Program-made: the position numbers and the translations under genes
The notes under the pieces: model-generated
Told to the model about the DNA's origin: nothing
The model's input: only the letters and a program-made list of their open reading frames with translations
Database searches by the model: none
Origin: Madurella fahalii
Lineage: Eukaryota; Ascomycota; Sordariomycetes; Sordariales
Direction of reading: 5' to 3'
DNA: 64,000 nucleotides
Assembly (NCBI GenBank): GCA_029876055.1
Contig: CM056879.1
Span: forward strand, 1,178,001 to 1,242,000
Shown: piece by piece, positions 34,268 through 44,871 of the stretch
Numbering within the stretch: the first letter of the stretch is position 1
Layout of the letters: each line of letters begins with the position of its first letter

Positions 34268-37200
34268 ATGGTGAATACAGGAACGAGCAATCCGGTCATC
34301 ATGCCATACATCGACAAGAAGCCTGTTTCCGAGCCGATCGCAGTGGTCGGCTCGGGCTGCCGCTTCGCTGGAGAGGTCAACAATCCGTCCGAGCTGTGGC
34401 GACTGCTCGCCAACCCAACCGACCTGAGTCGGGAGATTCCCGCGGCGCGCTTCACCATTGACGCTTTCTTCCATCCGGAGGGCGAGTATCACGGCACGAC
34501 CAACTCGCCTAAAGCATATTTCCTCGATCAGGACCATCGCGTTTTCGACGCTGGCTTCTTCAATATCACTCCCAAGGAGGCCGAGGCCATTGACCCCCAG
34601 CAGCGTATGCTTCTGGAGGTTGTGTACGAGGCTCTCGAGGATGCTGGCTACACCCTGCGCACTTACTCGGGAAAGAAAGTTGCCGTGTTCGCCGGCATCA
34701 TGACCGCGGACTACGATACCCTCTCGCAGCGCGACGAACTGGACTCCAGCCAGTATTACGCCACGGGCAATGCGCGTTCAATCCTGTCCAACCGCATCTC
34801 GTACTTTTTCAACTTTGTTGGCCCGTCAATGACCATTGATACCGCTTGCTCCTCCAGCCTTGTTGCCCTTCACCAAGCTGTGCTGAGTCTGCGGTCGGGC
34901 GAATGCGAAATGGCCTGCGTGGCCGGTGCCAATCTTATCATCACCCCCGAGCAATTCATCGCCGAGTCTAGCTTGCACATGCTCAGCCCCTCCGGCCACT
35001 GCCGTATGTGGGATGCCAACGCTGACGGCTACGCACGCGGTGAAGGTGTCGCTGCTGTATTCATCAAGCCCCTGAGCCTGGCAATCCGGGATGGTGATCG
35101 CATTGACGCCATCATCCGCGAGACTGGCGTTAACTCGGACGGCCGTTCCCGAGGTATCACCATGCCCAATTGGACCGCCCAGTCACAGCTGATCCGGGAC
35201 ACCTACGCCCGGGCTGGTCTGGATCCCAAGATTCCCGAGGATCGTTGCCAGTATTTTGAAGCTCACGGCACCGGCACTAGAGCTGGTGATCCTAACGAGG
35301 CGCGCGCCATCGAGGACGCTTTTTTTCACAAGGGCGAGGCACTCACCTCCGGCCAAGATGTCGATCCGACGCTGGGTGAACCTACAAAACTTCTCGTCGG
35401 ATCCGTCAAGACCATCATCGGCCACACCGAAGGTGCGGCTGGTCTTGCCGGTCTACTGAAGGTTGTGCAGAGCATGCGCAACAACTCGGTTCCGCCTAAT
35501 CTTCACTTGACGGCACTCAACCCTGACGTACAGCAGTACTGTAGTAACTTACTTGTCCCTACTACCGTATTGCCTTGGCCGGACCCCCCGGCCGGCCATC
35601 CAAAGCGGGCAAGTGTCAACTCGTTTGGCTTCGGGGGCACGAACGCGCACGTCATTGTTGAACAATACCTACCTGAGGTCCACAACAATGTCGCGTCTCT
35701 CTGGAACCCTGATGTAGAGAGGCTGTTGAACCCTGGATCTCTGATCCGCAACGATAACAACTCCCCGGCCCAAGTGTGTCTGCCGCTCGTCTTGTCCGCC
35801 GCCTCACCAAAGTCGCTAGCCGCAGCTGTTCGTAATTGCCGCAACTACCTTCGACAATCGGCCCCACCTGTTGGTGAGCTCGCCTGGCACCTCCTTACGC
35901 GACGGACGACGTTCCCGTTCCGGCTCTCGGTGTCTGGGCTTTCTGTCCCTGAACTCGTCAGCAAACTCGACTTGATCACCTCCAAATTCCAGACGCAGAA
36001 TTCATCTGCGATCTCCACCCTAACACGAGCCCGACCGGACAACGAATCCCCCAAGATCCTGGGCATCTTCACAGGTCAGGGCGCTCAATGGGCCACCATG
36101 TCGCGTGGCCTCTTCAGAACTAGCCAAGTTTTTGCTTCTATTATCCGTGAGCTCGACGGGATCCTTCAAGCCTGCCCGGATCCCCCGTTCTGGACTTTGG
36201 AGGAGCAGATTCTGGCCGACGGGGACAACTCAATGCTGGACAGTGCCTCAGTCTCCCAGCCGCTTTGTACCGCCGTCCAGCTTGCCCTTGTGGAGCTTGT
36301 TTGGAGTCTCGAGAAGAGCTTCCACACCGTCGTTGGCCACTCCTCTGGTGAGATCGCCGCAGCCTACGCCGCGGGCAAGATCCGTCTCCGCGATGCGATT
36401 CTCATCTCCTACTATCGCGGCCTGAGCGTGCACAGGGCACACGGTGAGAATGGAGCCAAAGGCGGAATGCTTGCCGTCGGTATGACAAAGGCCGAGGCTG
36501 AAGAGCTGTGTGCAAGGGACGAATACCGCCATGGCCTCACCATCGCGGCCCACAATGGCCCGTCCAGCGTCACTCTCTCGGGCGACCTAGACCTCGTAGA
36601 GCATGCTCGCGACTATCTGATTGAGCAGAAAAAGTTTGCCAGACAGCTGGTTGTCGACACCGCCTACCACTCCCCGCACATGGAGGGTCCCGCGGTTACG
36701 TACCTCCAGGCGTTATATGACTGCGACATTAAGCCTGTGACCTGTAACAGCGGCATCAACTGGGTTTCGAGTGTCTACGGTTCGGGCGAGCCCCCAAGCG
36801 AAGAGCTCACAGCCATCTACTGGAAAGACAACATGGTCGAGCCGGTCTTATTCTACGAGGCTGTCGGCACTGCGCTGGAAACCTTTGGTCCTTTTGACTG
36901 TGCCATTGAGGTTGGGCCGCATGCTGCGCTGAGAGGACCCGTCACCCAGACTATGAAAGAGAAAACCGGCAGCGCAATCCCGTACTGTGGCATTTTGCGC
37001 CGGCACGAGGATGACCGCGTGTCTTTCGCCGACTTCCTTGGCTGGATGTGGTATCAATTTGGCTTTTCAAGCATGAATCTGGGCACGTTTGTCGCCACCA
37101 GTTCGCAATTCGAACTCGCTGACAGCCGTGTGACGGGTGTGCCGTCTTACCCATGGGACCACTCCCAGATACACTACCGCGAATCGCGCATCTCCCGACA

Positions 37201-40200
37201 GTACCACTTCAAGGCTGACAAGCCACACGAGCTGCTCGGTGTTCGCACGCGCGACGACAATCAATACCACCTTCGCTGGCGCAACATCCTGAAGCTCGAG
37301 AGACTCCTCTGGGCTAGGCATCACAGCTTCCAAGGCCAGGCTCTGCTCCCCGCATCGGCCTATCTGGTCATGGCTCTGGATGCCGCACGGCTCGTCTTGG
37401 CCGGCCGCCCGGCTTCCACCGTCGAGCTTCAGGACCTGACGTTCCCCAGCGGCATCATCCTCGAGCCGAACACGCCGGGGGTCGAGATCTTGTTCACAAT
37501 AACGATGGAGCAGGAGCTGCTAGACACCATTAAGGCGTCCTTTACCCTCACTTCTGCCGTGGCGGACGGCCGCACGGATATGAAGAAGAATTTTGGCGGA
37601 AAGCTCGTCATTACCCTTGGCCAACCGTCTGCGCGGACGTTGCCCGGCCGGCCGAAGGAGAGAGCGGAGACGTTGCACGCCAGCCCCCAAGGCTTCTACG
37701 ACATGATGGCAGGAACCGGATTGGTGTACACTTCGCCCTTCAAGGGACTCCAGACCCTCGAGCGGCGCTACAACTTCGCGTCGGGAATGGTGAGGAAGCT
37801 TCATCCAGAGGATGCAACCAAGTTGTCCATCAGCCCGGCGACGCTGGATAGTTGCTTGCAGACTGCGTTTGCCACCATCTCATCTCCCGGCGATGGCGCC
37901 ATCTGGACCCCGTTCTTGCCTGTGCACATGGATTTGGTTCGCTTCAACTTGGCCATTTGCGACATCGAGAACCAGGGAGACACCCTCGCGGTCGACGCAT
38001 ACATAACCAAAGCCACACCTACCGACGGCAAAGCGCCGGCATCGTTCACGGCCGACATCGAAATCTTCAACGCCAAGGGCGACATGGAGGTCCAGGTGCA
38101 GGGGCTGACCGTCGGGTCTTTCAGCTCAACCAAGCCCGAGGACGACTACGAGCTGTATCTGACGACGAGGTGGGACGTTGATCCCGATTACGAAATCGTC
38201 AAGGCAGAACCCGTGGGTCCTAATCACGACTCACTCATTTTGGATGAGAGCTGCGACCGGGTTGCGTCGTTCTACCTCCGTGACCGTCTGGTGAGCTTTT
38301 GGCCTGCAGAGACGGAGGAGACGCTGGAAGCGTTCATCCGGACATCTCCTTACTCCGGTGCCCTAGACTTCATCCGCCGGCTGGGCGATAACCTGCCGGA
38401 CGTGCTCGAGGCAATGCTCCCGGTGGTCCTTGCGGAGGCCCGTAATCTTGTCGGTTTCCAGAAGCATATCGCCCGCGTCGTCCGGCAGATCTCCCACAAG
38501 TACCCGCGAATGAACGTCCTGGGGCTGACGGATCCTGAGCTGGGCCTTTCGGAGCATGTTCTCGCCGGCCTGGGAGATTCTTTCATGTCGTATCGACTCG
38601 GGGGCGAACCGGAAACGAACCTGGAGAGCCGTATCCCCCTCAGCGACTCGCTCAGGAAGAAGATCATGGTGGACAAGGTTGACTTGGAGAAGGCGTCGAA
38701 CGATGCGATGCTGTACGACCTCGTCGTTCTTGCCACTTCTCTGATTGAGCCCGGCAAGACCGACATGGTGCTCAAGGCGATCAAGAGCATGATGCGGCCG
38801 GGAGGCTTCCTCATTTTGATCAACCTATCCAGCACTCCACTCAAGGATCGGATTCGGCGATTCGCCGGCCTCCAAGCCAAAGCCGCCGACGTTGTGTCAC
38901 CGGCAGACTGGCGTGCTCTACTTGACCAAGTCGGACTCGGCACCTCGATGACGGGTTCGCATCAGACCTACCCGTCCGGCTTGTCAATGATCGTCCGTCA
39001 AGCCGACTGCCCCGAGAAGCGCCCAGTGTTCCACCAACTCACGCACAATTGCCCTGAGAACCCCGTGGCACTCCGCTATACTATGAACCCTCCTGGCAGC
39101 AACGCGACGTTGACCAATCACGCTTTGGTTATCGGCAAGCCGGACAGGCGGCGATATATCTGCTACCATCTGGGAGCCCTGTGTGACAGGGTTACGAAAA
39201 TCGAATCGCTGGACGATCTACCCATCCAAACTGTCTCGTCGTTCTCCGCAGTGATTATCCTCTGCGACTGTTACAAACCGATTCTCGCCAATATGACGGA
39301 GAAACAGATGGACGCTCTCCGCGCAATGTTCAGGCCAGAGATGACGGTGCTGTGGGTCACGCTCAACGCCCGATTCCACAACCCTGACCAGGCTGCGTCG
39401 TTCGGATTCGCGCGGACTTTGGCCGCCGAGACCCCCGGTTTGGTGCTGCAACTAATTGACGTGGAGCACGACATTACCGCGGGCGATGCTATCATCGCCG
39501 CTTTTGCTCAGCTCACGAAGCGGAAGCCCGCAGGCGACCACAAGGGCCCCAAGTCGCTCTGGACTCACGAGCCAGAGGTCTATATCGAGCACAGGCGCCG
39601 TCTTGTGGCTCGAGTCCTCCCATGGAAAGAGGGTAACGACCGGGTCAATGCGCCTCGGCGTGTGGTTTCGAACGTCGTCAACACGCTGAGCAATGTCGTT
39701 CAGGTTGTGTCTGCCGTATCCGAGGGCAGATTCACCCGGTACGAGGCGGTCGTCGAGAAGCACTCTGCCGGGTTGCAGCAGGTCAACTATAGCACGGCGG
39801 ATCCAGTGGACATCGTAGGAAAGGCCTACTCTGCCCACATCTGCGTCGGACAGGCCCACCAGACTCGGGAGACCCAGGTCACGCTTGCAAAGTCGAATGC
39901 ATCGTTCGTCATCCCACATTCGGTTTGCGTCGCCAACATCGACAATGGGTCTGGCCAGCTGAACCAGCCGGTCTTCGTTGCTCTCCTGATCCGGTACATT
40001 TCGGCTCTCGGGGTTGCGAAGGCCGCTGAGGACAAGCCGGTGTTGTTGATTGAGCCAGACAAGATGTTCCACCACTGCCTCGGCCACGTTCTGAACAAGT
40101 CTGGGATCGAGTTCCGCGTTTACACAACTGATGAAAACACCTGGAGCAGCACCCCTGGGACGATCTATCTCCACCCCAACAGTCCTGTTCGCGAGGTGAA

Positions 40201-41701
40201 GGCGCTTTTCCCTCCCGACGGCGCCGTGGTCATCGACATGCTGCCAAAGACGAGCCAAATCTCGCAGACTCTTGTCCGGTTGCTGCCCGGGAACTGCCAG
40301 TACAACCCTAGCACGACTCTCGTGGATGCAGAACTCCCGCTCGCCCGTGAAGATATCAAAGCCCTTGAGCACCTCTGGAAAGAGGCTGTCAACTTTGCGC
40401 GCCTCGTCACGCTCAAAGGGCCGTACCGTGCTGCTCCCAAGATGATGTCGGTACCTGATTTGCTTCAATCCGCGGAGTCGGTTGGACCTTTCCAGATCGT
40501 TGACTGGAAAGCGGAGCGCAACGTATCGCAGATTGTCAAGCCGCTGGTCGGGACTCGCATGCTGAGCCCGCACAAGACCTACGTCCTCGTCGGCCTGACC
40601 CGTGACTTTGGCCAGAGCCTGTGCACCTTCTTGGTCCAACAGGGTGCTCGCAACCTGGTCTTGTCTAGCCGAAACCCGCCGAAGCACCTGCTCCGGTGGC
40701 AGACCGAGCTCATCCGCAAGGGCATTAACGTTCGCTTCGAGGCACTGGACGTCACGAGCCTGGACCAAGTCAGGGCGCTAAAGTCGAAGCTGGCGTTGGA
40801 CATGCCGCCCGTCGGCGGTGTCGTCAACGGGGCAATGGTCCTCGAGGACCGCGTCTTCTCCCAGATGACGGTCGAGACCCTGCATCGGGTCATGCGCCCC
40901 AAGACGGTCGGCTCCAGCAACCTCGACGCCGTCTTCGACAGCCGGGACATGGACTTCTTCATTATGACCTCATCCTTCGCCGCCATCGGCGGCCACGCGG
41001 GCCAGTCCAACTACGCCGCGGCAAACATGTACATGAACGGGCTGGCCGCGTCGCGGCGGCGGCGCGGGCTGCCCGGCTCGGTGCTCAACATCGGCGTCAT
41101 CTACGGCCTCGGCTTCCTGCACCGCGAGAAGGACGACCTGTACCGGGGCCTCGAGCGCGAGGGCTACCCGCCCGTCTCGGAGCGCGACCTGCACCACATG
41201 TTCGCCGAGGCCATCGCTGCGGGCAAGCCCGTGCGCGGCCAGCTCTACGACATCACGACCGGCCTGCGCCGCTTCGACGCCGACGGCCCCACCCTCGCCT
41301 GGCACCATGACCCGCGCTTCTCGCACTTCACCCGGCGGCAGGACCCCCCCGCGCCGGCGGGCGACGCGCCCACCGGCGACGCCCCCCAGAAACGGACTCT
41401 GAAGGAGCTCGCCGACGCCGCCGAGACTAAGGACGAGCTCGTTGACGTGCTGGTCGCCGGCTTCATCGCCCGTCTGCAGAGCCAGTTGCACCTGGAGGAG
41501 GGAGCTGTCACGGGCGACCACAGCGTGGGCGACTTGGGGGTGGATTCGCTCGCGGCGGTGGAGATCCGCTCGTGGGTCTGGAAGACGCTCGGGCAGGATG
41601 TGGCCGTGATGAAGATGCTGAGCGGCACGACGATCCGGAAGCTGTGCCAGGATATCGCGGAGAGGATTATGCAAGGGCGGAAGACGGAGGAGGAGGACTA
41701 A
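34268..41701 (+). CDS. reducing polyketide synthase, KS-AT-DH-(degenerate MT)-KR-ACP
   Basis: One uninterrupted exon of 2477 residues from ATG 34268. KS (about 20-465) has Cys194 in DTACSSS, His333 in AHGTGT and His386 in GHTEGAAG. AT follows, with GIFTGQGAQW and Ser693 in GHSSGE. DH has His1019 (HSFQGQALLP) and Asp1194 (DSCLQ). The region around 1340-1570 aligns in order with a C-methyltransferase, but the SAM motif expected after MNVL (EIGAGTGG type) reads GLTDPELG, so it is probably inactive. Residues 1600-2050 look like the structural KR half without a working ER. KR has GLTRDFGQS (2109-2117), Ser2236, Tyr2249 and Asn2253. ACP Ser2427 is in GVDSLAAVE. There is no TE, reductase, acyltransferase or condensation domain after the ACP. 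Sequence style resembles the PKS half of PKS-NRPS hybrids. The next genes are two flavin monooxygenases. Product unknown. Confidence 0.93.
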   Translation: MVNTGTSNPVIMPYIDKKPVSEPIAVVGSGCRFAGEVNNPSELWRLLANPTDLSREIPAARFTIDAFFHPEGEYHGTTNSPKAYFLDQDHRVFDAGFFNITPKEAEAIDPQQRMLLEVVYEALEDAGYTLRTYSGKKVAVFAGIMTADYDTLSQRDELDSSQYYATGNARSILSNRISYFFNFVGPSMTIDTACSSSLVALHQAVLSLRSGECEMACVAGANLIITPEQFIAESSLHMLSPSGHCRMWDANADGYARGEGVAAVFIKPLSLAIRDGDRIDAIIRETGVNSDGRSRGITMPNWTAQSQLIRDTYARAGLDPKIPEDRCQYFEAHGTGTRAGDPNEARAIEDAFFHKGEALTSGQDVDPTLGEPTKLLVGSVKTIIGHTEGAAGLAGLLKVVQSMRNNSVPPNLHLTALNPDVQQYCSNLLVPTTVLPWPDPPAGHPKRASVNSFGFGGTNAHVIVEQYLPEVHNNVASLWNPDVERLLNPGSLIRNDNNSPAQVCLPLVLSAASPKSLAAAVRNCRNYLRQSAPPVGELAWHLLTRRTTFPFRLSVSGLSVPELVSKLDLITSKFQTQNSSAISTLTRARPDNESPKILGIFTGQGAQWATMSRGLFRTSQVFASIIRELDGILQACPDPPFWTLEEQILADGDNSMLDSASVSQPLCTAVQLALVELVWSLEKSFHTVVGHSSGEIAAAYAAGKIRLRDAILISYYRGLSVHRAHGENGAKGGMLAVGMTKAEAEELCARDEYRHGLTIAAHNGPSSVTLSGDLDLVEHARDYLIEQKKFARQLVVDTAYHSPHMEGPAVTYLQALYDCDIKPVTCNSGINWVSSVYGSGEPPSEELTAIYWKDNMVEPVLFYEAVGTALETFGPFDCAIEVGPHAALRGPVTQTMKEKTGSAIPYCGILRRHEDDRVSFADFLGWMWYQFGFSSMNLGTFVATSSQFELADSRVTGVPSYPWDHSQIHYRESRISRQYHFKADKPHELLGVRTRDDNQYHLRWRNILKLERLLWARHHSFQGQALLPASAYLVMALDAARLVLAGRPASTVELQDLTFPSGIILEPNTPGVEILFTITMEQELLDTIKASFTLTSAVADGRTDMKKNFGGKLVITLGQPSARTLPGRPKERAETLHASPQGFYDMMAGTGLVYTSPFKGLQTLERRYNFASGMVRKLHPEDATKLSISPATLDSCLQTAFATISSPGDGAIWTPFLPVHMDLVRFNLAICDIENQGDTLAVDAYITKATPTDGKAPASFTADIEIFNAKGDMEVQVQGLTVGSFSSTKPEDDYELYLTTRWDVDPDYEIVKAEPVGPNHDSLILDESCDRVASFYLRDRLVSFWPAETEETLEAFIRTSPYSGALDFIRRLGDNLPDVLEAMLPVVLAEARNLVGFQKHIARVVRQISHKYPRMNVLGLTDPELGLSEHVLAGLGDSFMSYRLGGEPETNLESRIPLSDSLRKKIMVDKVDLEKASNDAMLYDLVVLATSLIEPGKTDMVLKAIKSMMRPGGFLILINLSSTPLKDRIRRFAGLQAKAADVVSPADWRALLDQVGLGTSMTGSHQTYPSGLSMIVRQADCPEKRPVFHQLTHNCPENPVALRYTMNPPGSNATLTNHALVIGKPDRRRYICYHLGALCDRVTKIESLDDLPIQTVSSFSAVIILCDCYKPILANMTEKQMDALRAMFRPEMTVLWVTLNARFHNPDQAASFGFARTLAAETPGLVLQLIDVEHDITAGDAIIAAFAQLTKRKPAGDHKGPKSLWTHEPEVYIEHRRRLVARVLPWKEGNDRVNAPRRVVSNVVNTLSNVVQVVSAVSEGRFTRYEAVVEKHSAGLQQVNYSTADPVDIVGKAYSAHICVGQAHQTRETQVTLAKSNASFVIPHSVCVANIDNGSGQLNQPVFVALLIRYISALGVAKAAEDKPVLLIEPDKMFHHCLGHVLNKSGIEFRVYTTDENTWSSTPGTIYLHPNSPVREVKALFPPDGAVVIDMLPKTSQISQTLVRLLPGNCQYNPSTTLVDAELPLAREDIKALEHLWKEAVNFARLVTLKGPYRAAPKMMSVPDLLQSAESVGPFQIVDWKAERNVSQIVKPLVGTRMLSPHKTYVLVGLTRDFGQSLCTFLVQQGARNLVLSSRNPPKHLLRWQTELIRKGINVRFEALDVTSLDQVRALKSKLALDMPPVGGVVNGAMVLEDRVFSQMTVETLHRVMRPKTVGSSNLDAVFDSRDMDFFIMTSSFAAIGGHAGQSNYAAANMYMNGLAASRRRRGLPGSVLNIGVIYGLGFLHREKDDLYRGLEREGYPPVSERDLHHMFAEAIAAGKPVRGQLYDITTGLRRFDADGPTLAWHHDPRFSHFTRRQDPPAPAGDAPTGDAPQKRTLKELADAAETKDELVDVLVAGFIARLQSQLHLEEGAVTGDHSVGDLGVDSLAAVEIRSWVWKTLGQDVAVMKMLSGTTIRKLCQDIAERIMQGRKTEEED

Positions 41702-42657
41702 GGGAGAGAAAATGGAGGTGACGGTGCCCGGAGGAGAAGACACAGGGCAAAGGGGAGGGAATATGGATAATTATTTGGGGGGTTTGTCGACAGGGAAAAC
41801 GAAGAGGATCTTTAAGGGCCTCTCTGATGGATTCAGAAATTGTATTGAGAGCATGACCATTCATGGGGCTTGTACAGTATTAGAGAAATCTGATTATTGT
41901 GAATATTAGGTTGCTTCCTGTAACCGCTGGTGACTTGACGTTTGGCCATGTAATCATACATGCAATATGCCCAGAGCTGATGGGCGTCCCGAAGCCGGCG
42001 ACGGCCTGCCGGTGTTTCGCTGTGGACGGCTCAAATCTGCTGCATGACACTACTCAGCAAGTAAGCAATCGGCTCACATTCTCATTCCGACATCCAATGA
42101 GCTATGCAGGATCTTGTAGATCACGTAACATCCGGTGCTACGCCGTTTCAACAGAACCAAGCTAGATTCTGTTGAGCAACGGGCCGTGCGACCTTTGGTT
42201 CGACGCCATCGGAACTCGAGCCGGAAAACGTACGGCCCACGCACCGAACTGGCCAATTCTGAGCGGCCGCATACGTCTCGAGTTGCACATTTGATGCGGG
42301 GTCTCGTGTTTTGTGTTGCGGTCTGTTATTCGCATGGGAAGGGGATGATCGTGAGGGGGGGGGGGGGTGAGGGGTAGTGGCAATATCCATCTACGTACTT
42401 ATACTACGAGAGATCCGAGTCTGGTGAGTGGGAATTGGAGAGATGGATCGGAGCGGCGAGAGCGCCTAATTAAGCTCGCCCCGGCCGCTAAGATATAGAT
42501 CACCGACCCGGTCAACTTATCCTTTCCCTCCCAATCCTCAATAGACTCCCTCCGCCCATTCCGAAAGACCCAGCTCCCGAACTAAAAACCCGAGCAGTTC
42601 CCACCGTTTTCTGCCGGGGCCACACCACCACCAACATAGTCAACATTGTCCACAACC
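41702..42657. other. intergenic inside the polyketide locus
   Basis: PKS 3' end and promoter of the flavin monooxygenase. It contains a G run at about 42354-42367. No gene seen. Confidence 0.55.
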
Positions 42658-44794
42658 ATGGCGACCATAGCAGCAGCATCAGCAGCAGACCAATCGCACC
42701 TCCCCTCGCACGAGCGCGTGGTGCCGGGCTCGGTGAACCTCGCCCCAGCCGCCTGGCCGCGGACCGCCGTCTCCGCGACGGCCTCGATCGACGCGGCCGG
42801 CGTCGCGCAGCGCACCATCTCGGCGCTCAACGCGGCCCTCGCACAAGCCGACCTCGACGCCATCACCAACCTGTTTCTTCCGGATGACCCCGACAATAAC
42901 AATACCAACAACAATCCCCCCAACCCCGACCCCAACCCCAATGGAACCCCCAACAGCAATGCCGCCGCCGCCACCACCGTTCCCACCCCCTTCTGGCGCG
43001 ACCACCTCGCCCTCGCCTTCTCCCTGCGCACGCTGAGAGGCCGCGCCGCGATCCGCGCCTACCTGACTAGCCTGCCAGCGCAGGCGCTGAAGGGGCTGCA
43101 GCTGGAGGTGGACGGGTCTTCGGCGTTCCGGGCGCCGCAGGTTGCCGGGTTCCGGCCGGGGGGCGACGTGCGCGGGGTGGGGTTCTTCGTCAAGGTGGAG
43201 AACGGGGTCGGGACGGGCCGCGGGGTGGTCAGGCTCGTGGAGAGCGGCGGGGAGGGTCAGTGGAAGATCTGGACGCTGTACACGGCGCTGGAGGAGCTCC
43301 GCGGGTTCGAGGAGGCCAGGGGCCCCCGGCGGGAGGTGGGCGTGCAGCATGGAAGCGTGGTGGGGAGGAAGAATTGGGAGGAGAGGCGGAGGGAGGAGGC
43401 CGAGTTCGGGACGGAGGAGCCGGAGGTGTTGATTATCGGTAAGTAACAGTACCTTTATGTTCGATGGGGATCTTGGGGGGGGTCGTGGCTTTTTTTTCTT
43501 TTTTTTTTTTTTTCTCCTTTCTCTGCTTTGGAGATGCTGACGACCATCAGGGGCTGGCCAAGGTGGCCTAAGCATCGCTGCGAGGCTCAAGATGCTGGGC
43601 GTGTCGGCCCTCATTATCGAGCGAAATGCTGCTGTGGGCGACAACTGGCGGCAGCGCTATTCCCAACTTGTGCTGCATGACCCGGTCTGGTACGATCATA
43701 TGCCGTACATCCCTTTCCCCGACTCGTGGCCCGTGTTCACGCCCAAGGACAAGATGGCGGACTGGTTGGAGTTTTATGCCAGAACTCTTGACCTCAACGT
43801 GTGGACGTCGACAAGCTTGGTATCTCAGAAATGGGACGGTGCCAAGAACCAATGGACTGTTGTCATTGAGCGCGTCCGTGGGGACAATGGCCAGACTGAG
43901 ACCAGGACGCTCCACGCGAAACACATTGTTCTTGCCACAGGCCATTCCGGCAAAGCGAACATGCCGATCATCCCGGGGATGGAGGCATTCAAGGGCGATA
44001 GGCTCTGTCATTCGACCGAGTTCGACGGCGCCAAGGTCTCTGCCAAAGGCAAGAAGGCTGTTGTTGTCGGAGCCTGCAACTCCGGCATGGACATCTGCCA
44101 GGACTTTGTCGAAAAGGGGTACGATGTGACGCTGGTGCAGCGCTCCTCGACCTGCGTTCCCTCCAGCGACGGGGCGTTGAAGATCACCTTCGGCGTACTG
44201 TACGAGGAGGGCGGGCCGCCGACCGAGGACAGCGATCTCTGGGTGCAAGGCTGGCCGTTCGAGGTCTTGAAGTCCATCCAGGTTGATCTGACCAAGTTCA
44301 TGGTGGAGCATGACAAGGAGATGCTGGAAGGACTGGAGAAAGCTGGGTTCAAGACCGACACGGGGCCGCATGGATCCGGCGTGTTTTCAAAGTATATTCA
44401 GAAAGCCGGAGGTTACTATATTGACGTTGGCGGGTCCCAGTTGATCATCGACGGAAAGATCAAGGTCAAGCAGGGACAGGAGGTAGTGGAAGTCCTGCCG
44501 AAAGGGTTGAAGTTTGCCGACGGAACCGAGCTGGAGGCGGATGAGGTTGTGTTTGCCACAGGGTATGACAACATGAAAACGACGGCGAGAGCGATCTTTG
44601 GCGATGAGCTTGTAGGCCAGGTGGGAGATGTCTGGGGTTTGGACGAGGAAGGCGAGATGAGGACCATCTGGAGGGAGAGCGGGCACCCGGGGTTTTGGTT
44701 CCATGGAGGCAATTTGGCTCTGTGCAGGTACTTTTCAAGGCTGCTGGCGCTGCAGATCAAGGCGAGGCTCGAGGGGTTGGACATACGGCCTTAG
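42658..44794 (+). CDS. flavin-containing monooxygenase with N-terminal NTF2-like extension
   Basis: Two exons, 42658-43438 and 43551-44794 (112 bp intron with a long T tract), encode 674 residues. Residues about 40-235 look like a SnoaL/NTF2-like domain (IDAAGVAQRTISALNAALAQ, FWRDHLALAFSLRTLRG, WKIWTLYTALEEL) interrupted by an Asn/Pro/Asp-rich low-complexity insert. The FAD motif IIGAGQGGLSIAARL spans the intron. Then come NWRQRYSQLVLHDP, VLATGHSGKANMP, the FMO signature around AFKGDRLCHSTEF, the NADPH motif VVVGACNSGMDI and VFATGYDN. Such proteins oxygenate soft nucleophiles or ketones. Position between the PKS and a second FAD monooxygenase suggests a tailoring step, which is inference. Start: the ATG in CAACCATGG fits; an upstream in-frame TTG is not needed. 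Confidence 0.9.
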
Positions 44795-44871
44795 TATGGA
44801 CGAGGGAAGGGAATAACAAGTCAATTTGACTTCGGGTTACATAAAGTAGTCATCAATGTTGCTGTCTTGCA

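Noticed and set aside
39900..40560. Possible enoylreductase domain in the PKS
   Set aside because: The region has the length of the structural segment before the KR, but no NADPH loop of the ER type (LxHxGxGGVG-like) was found.
39452..40768. 438-codon open frame antisense to the polyketide synthase
   Set aside because: Shadow of the PKS coding strand; composition rich in Arg, Val and Asp with no recognisable family.
42679..43644. 321-codon minus-strand frame over the flavin monooxygenase start
   Set aside because: Low-complexity (poly-Lys, Pro, Gly/Val) translation of the antisense of the Asn/Pro insert and of the intron T tract.
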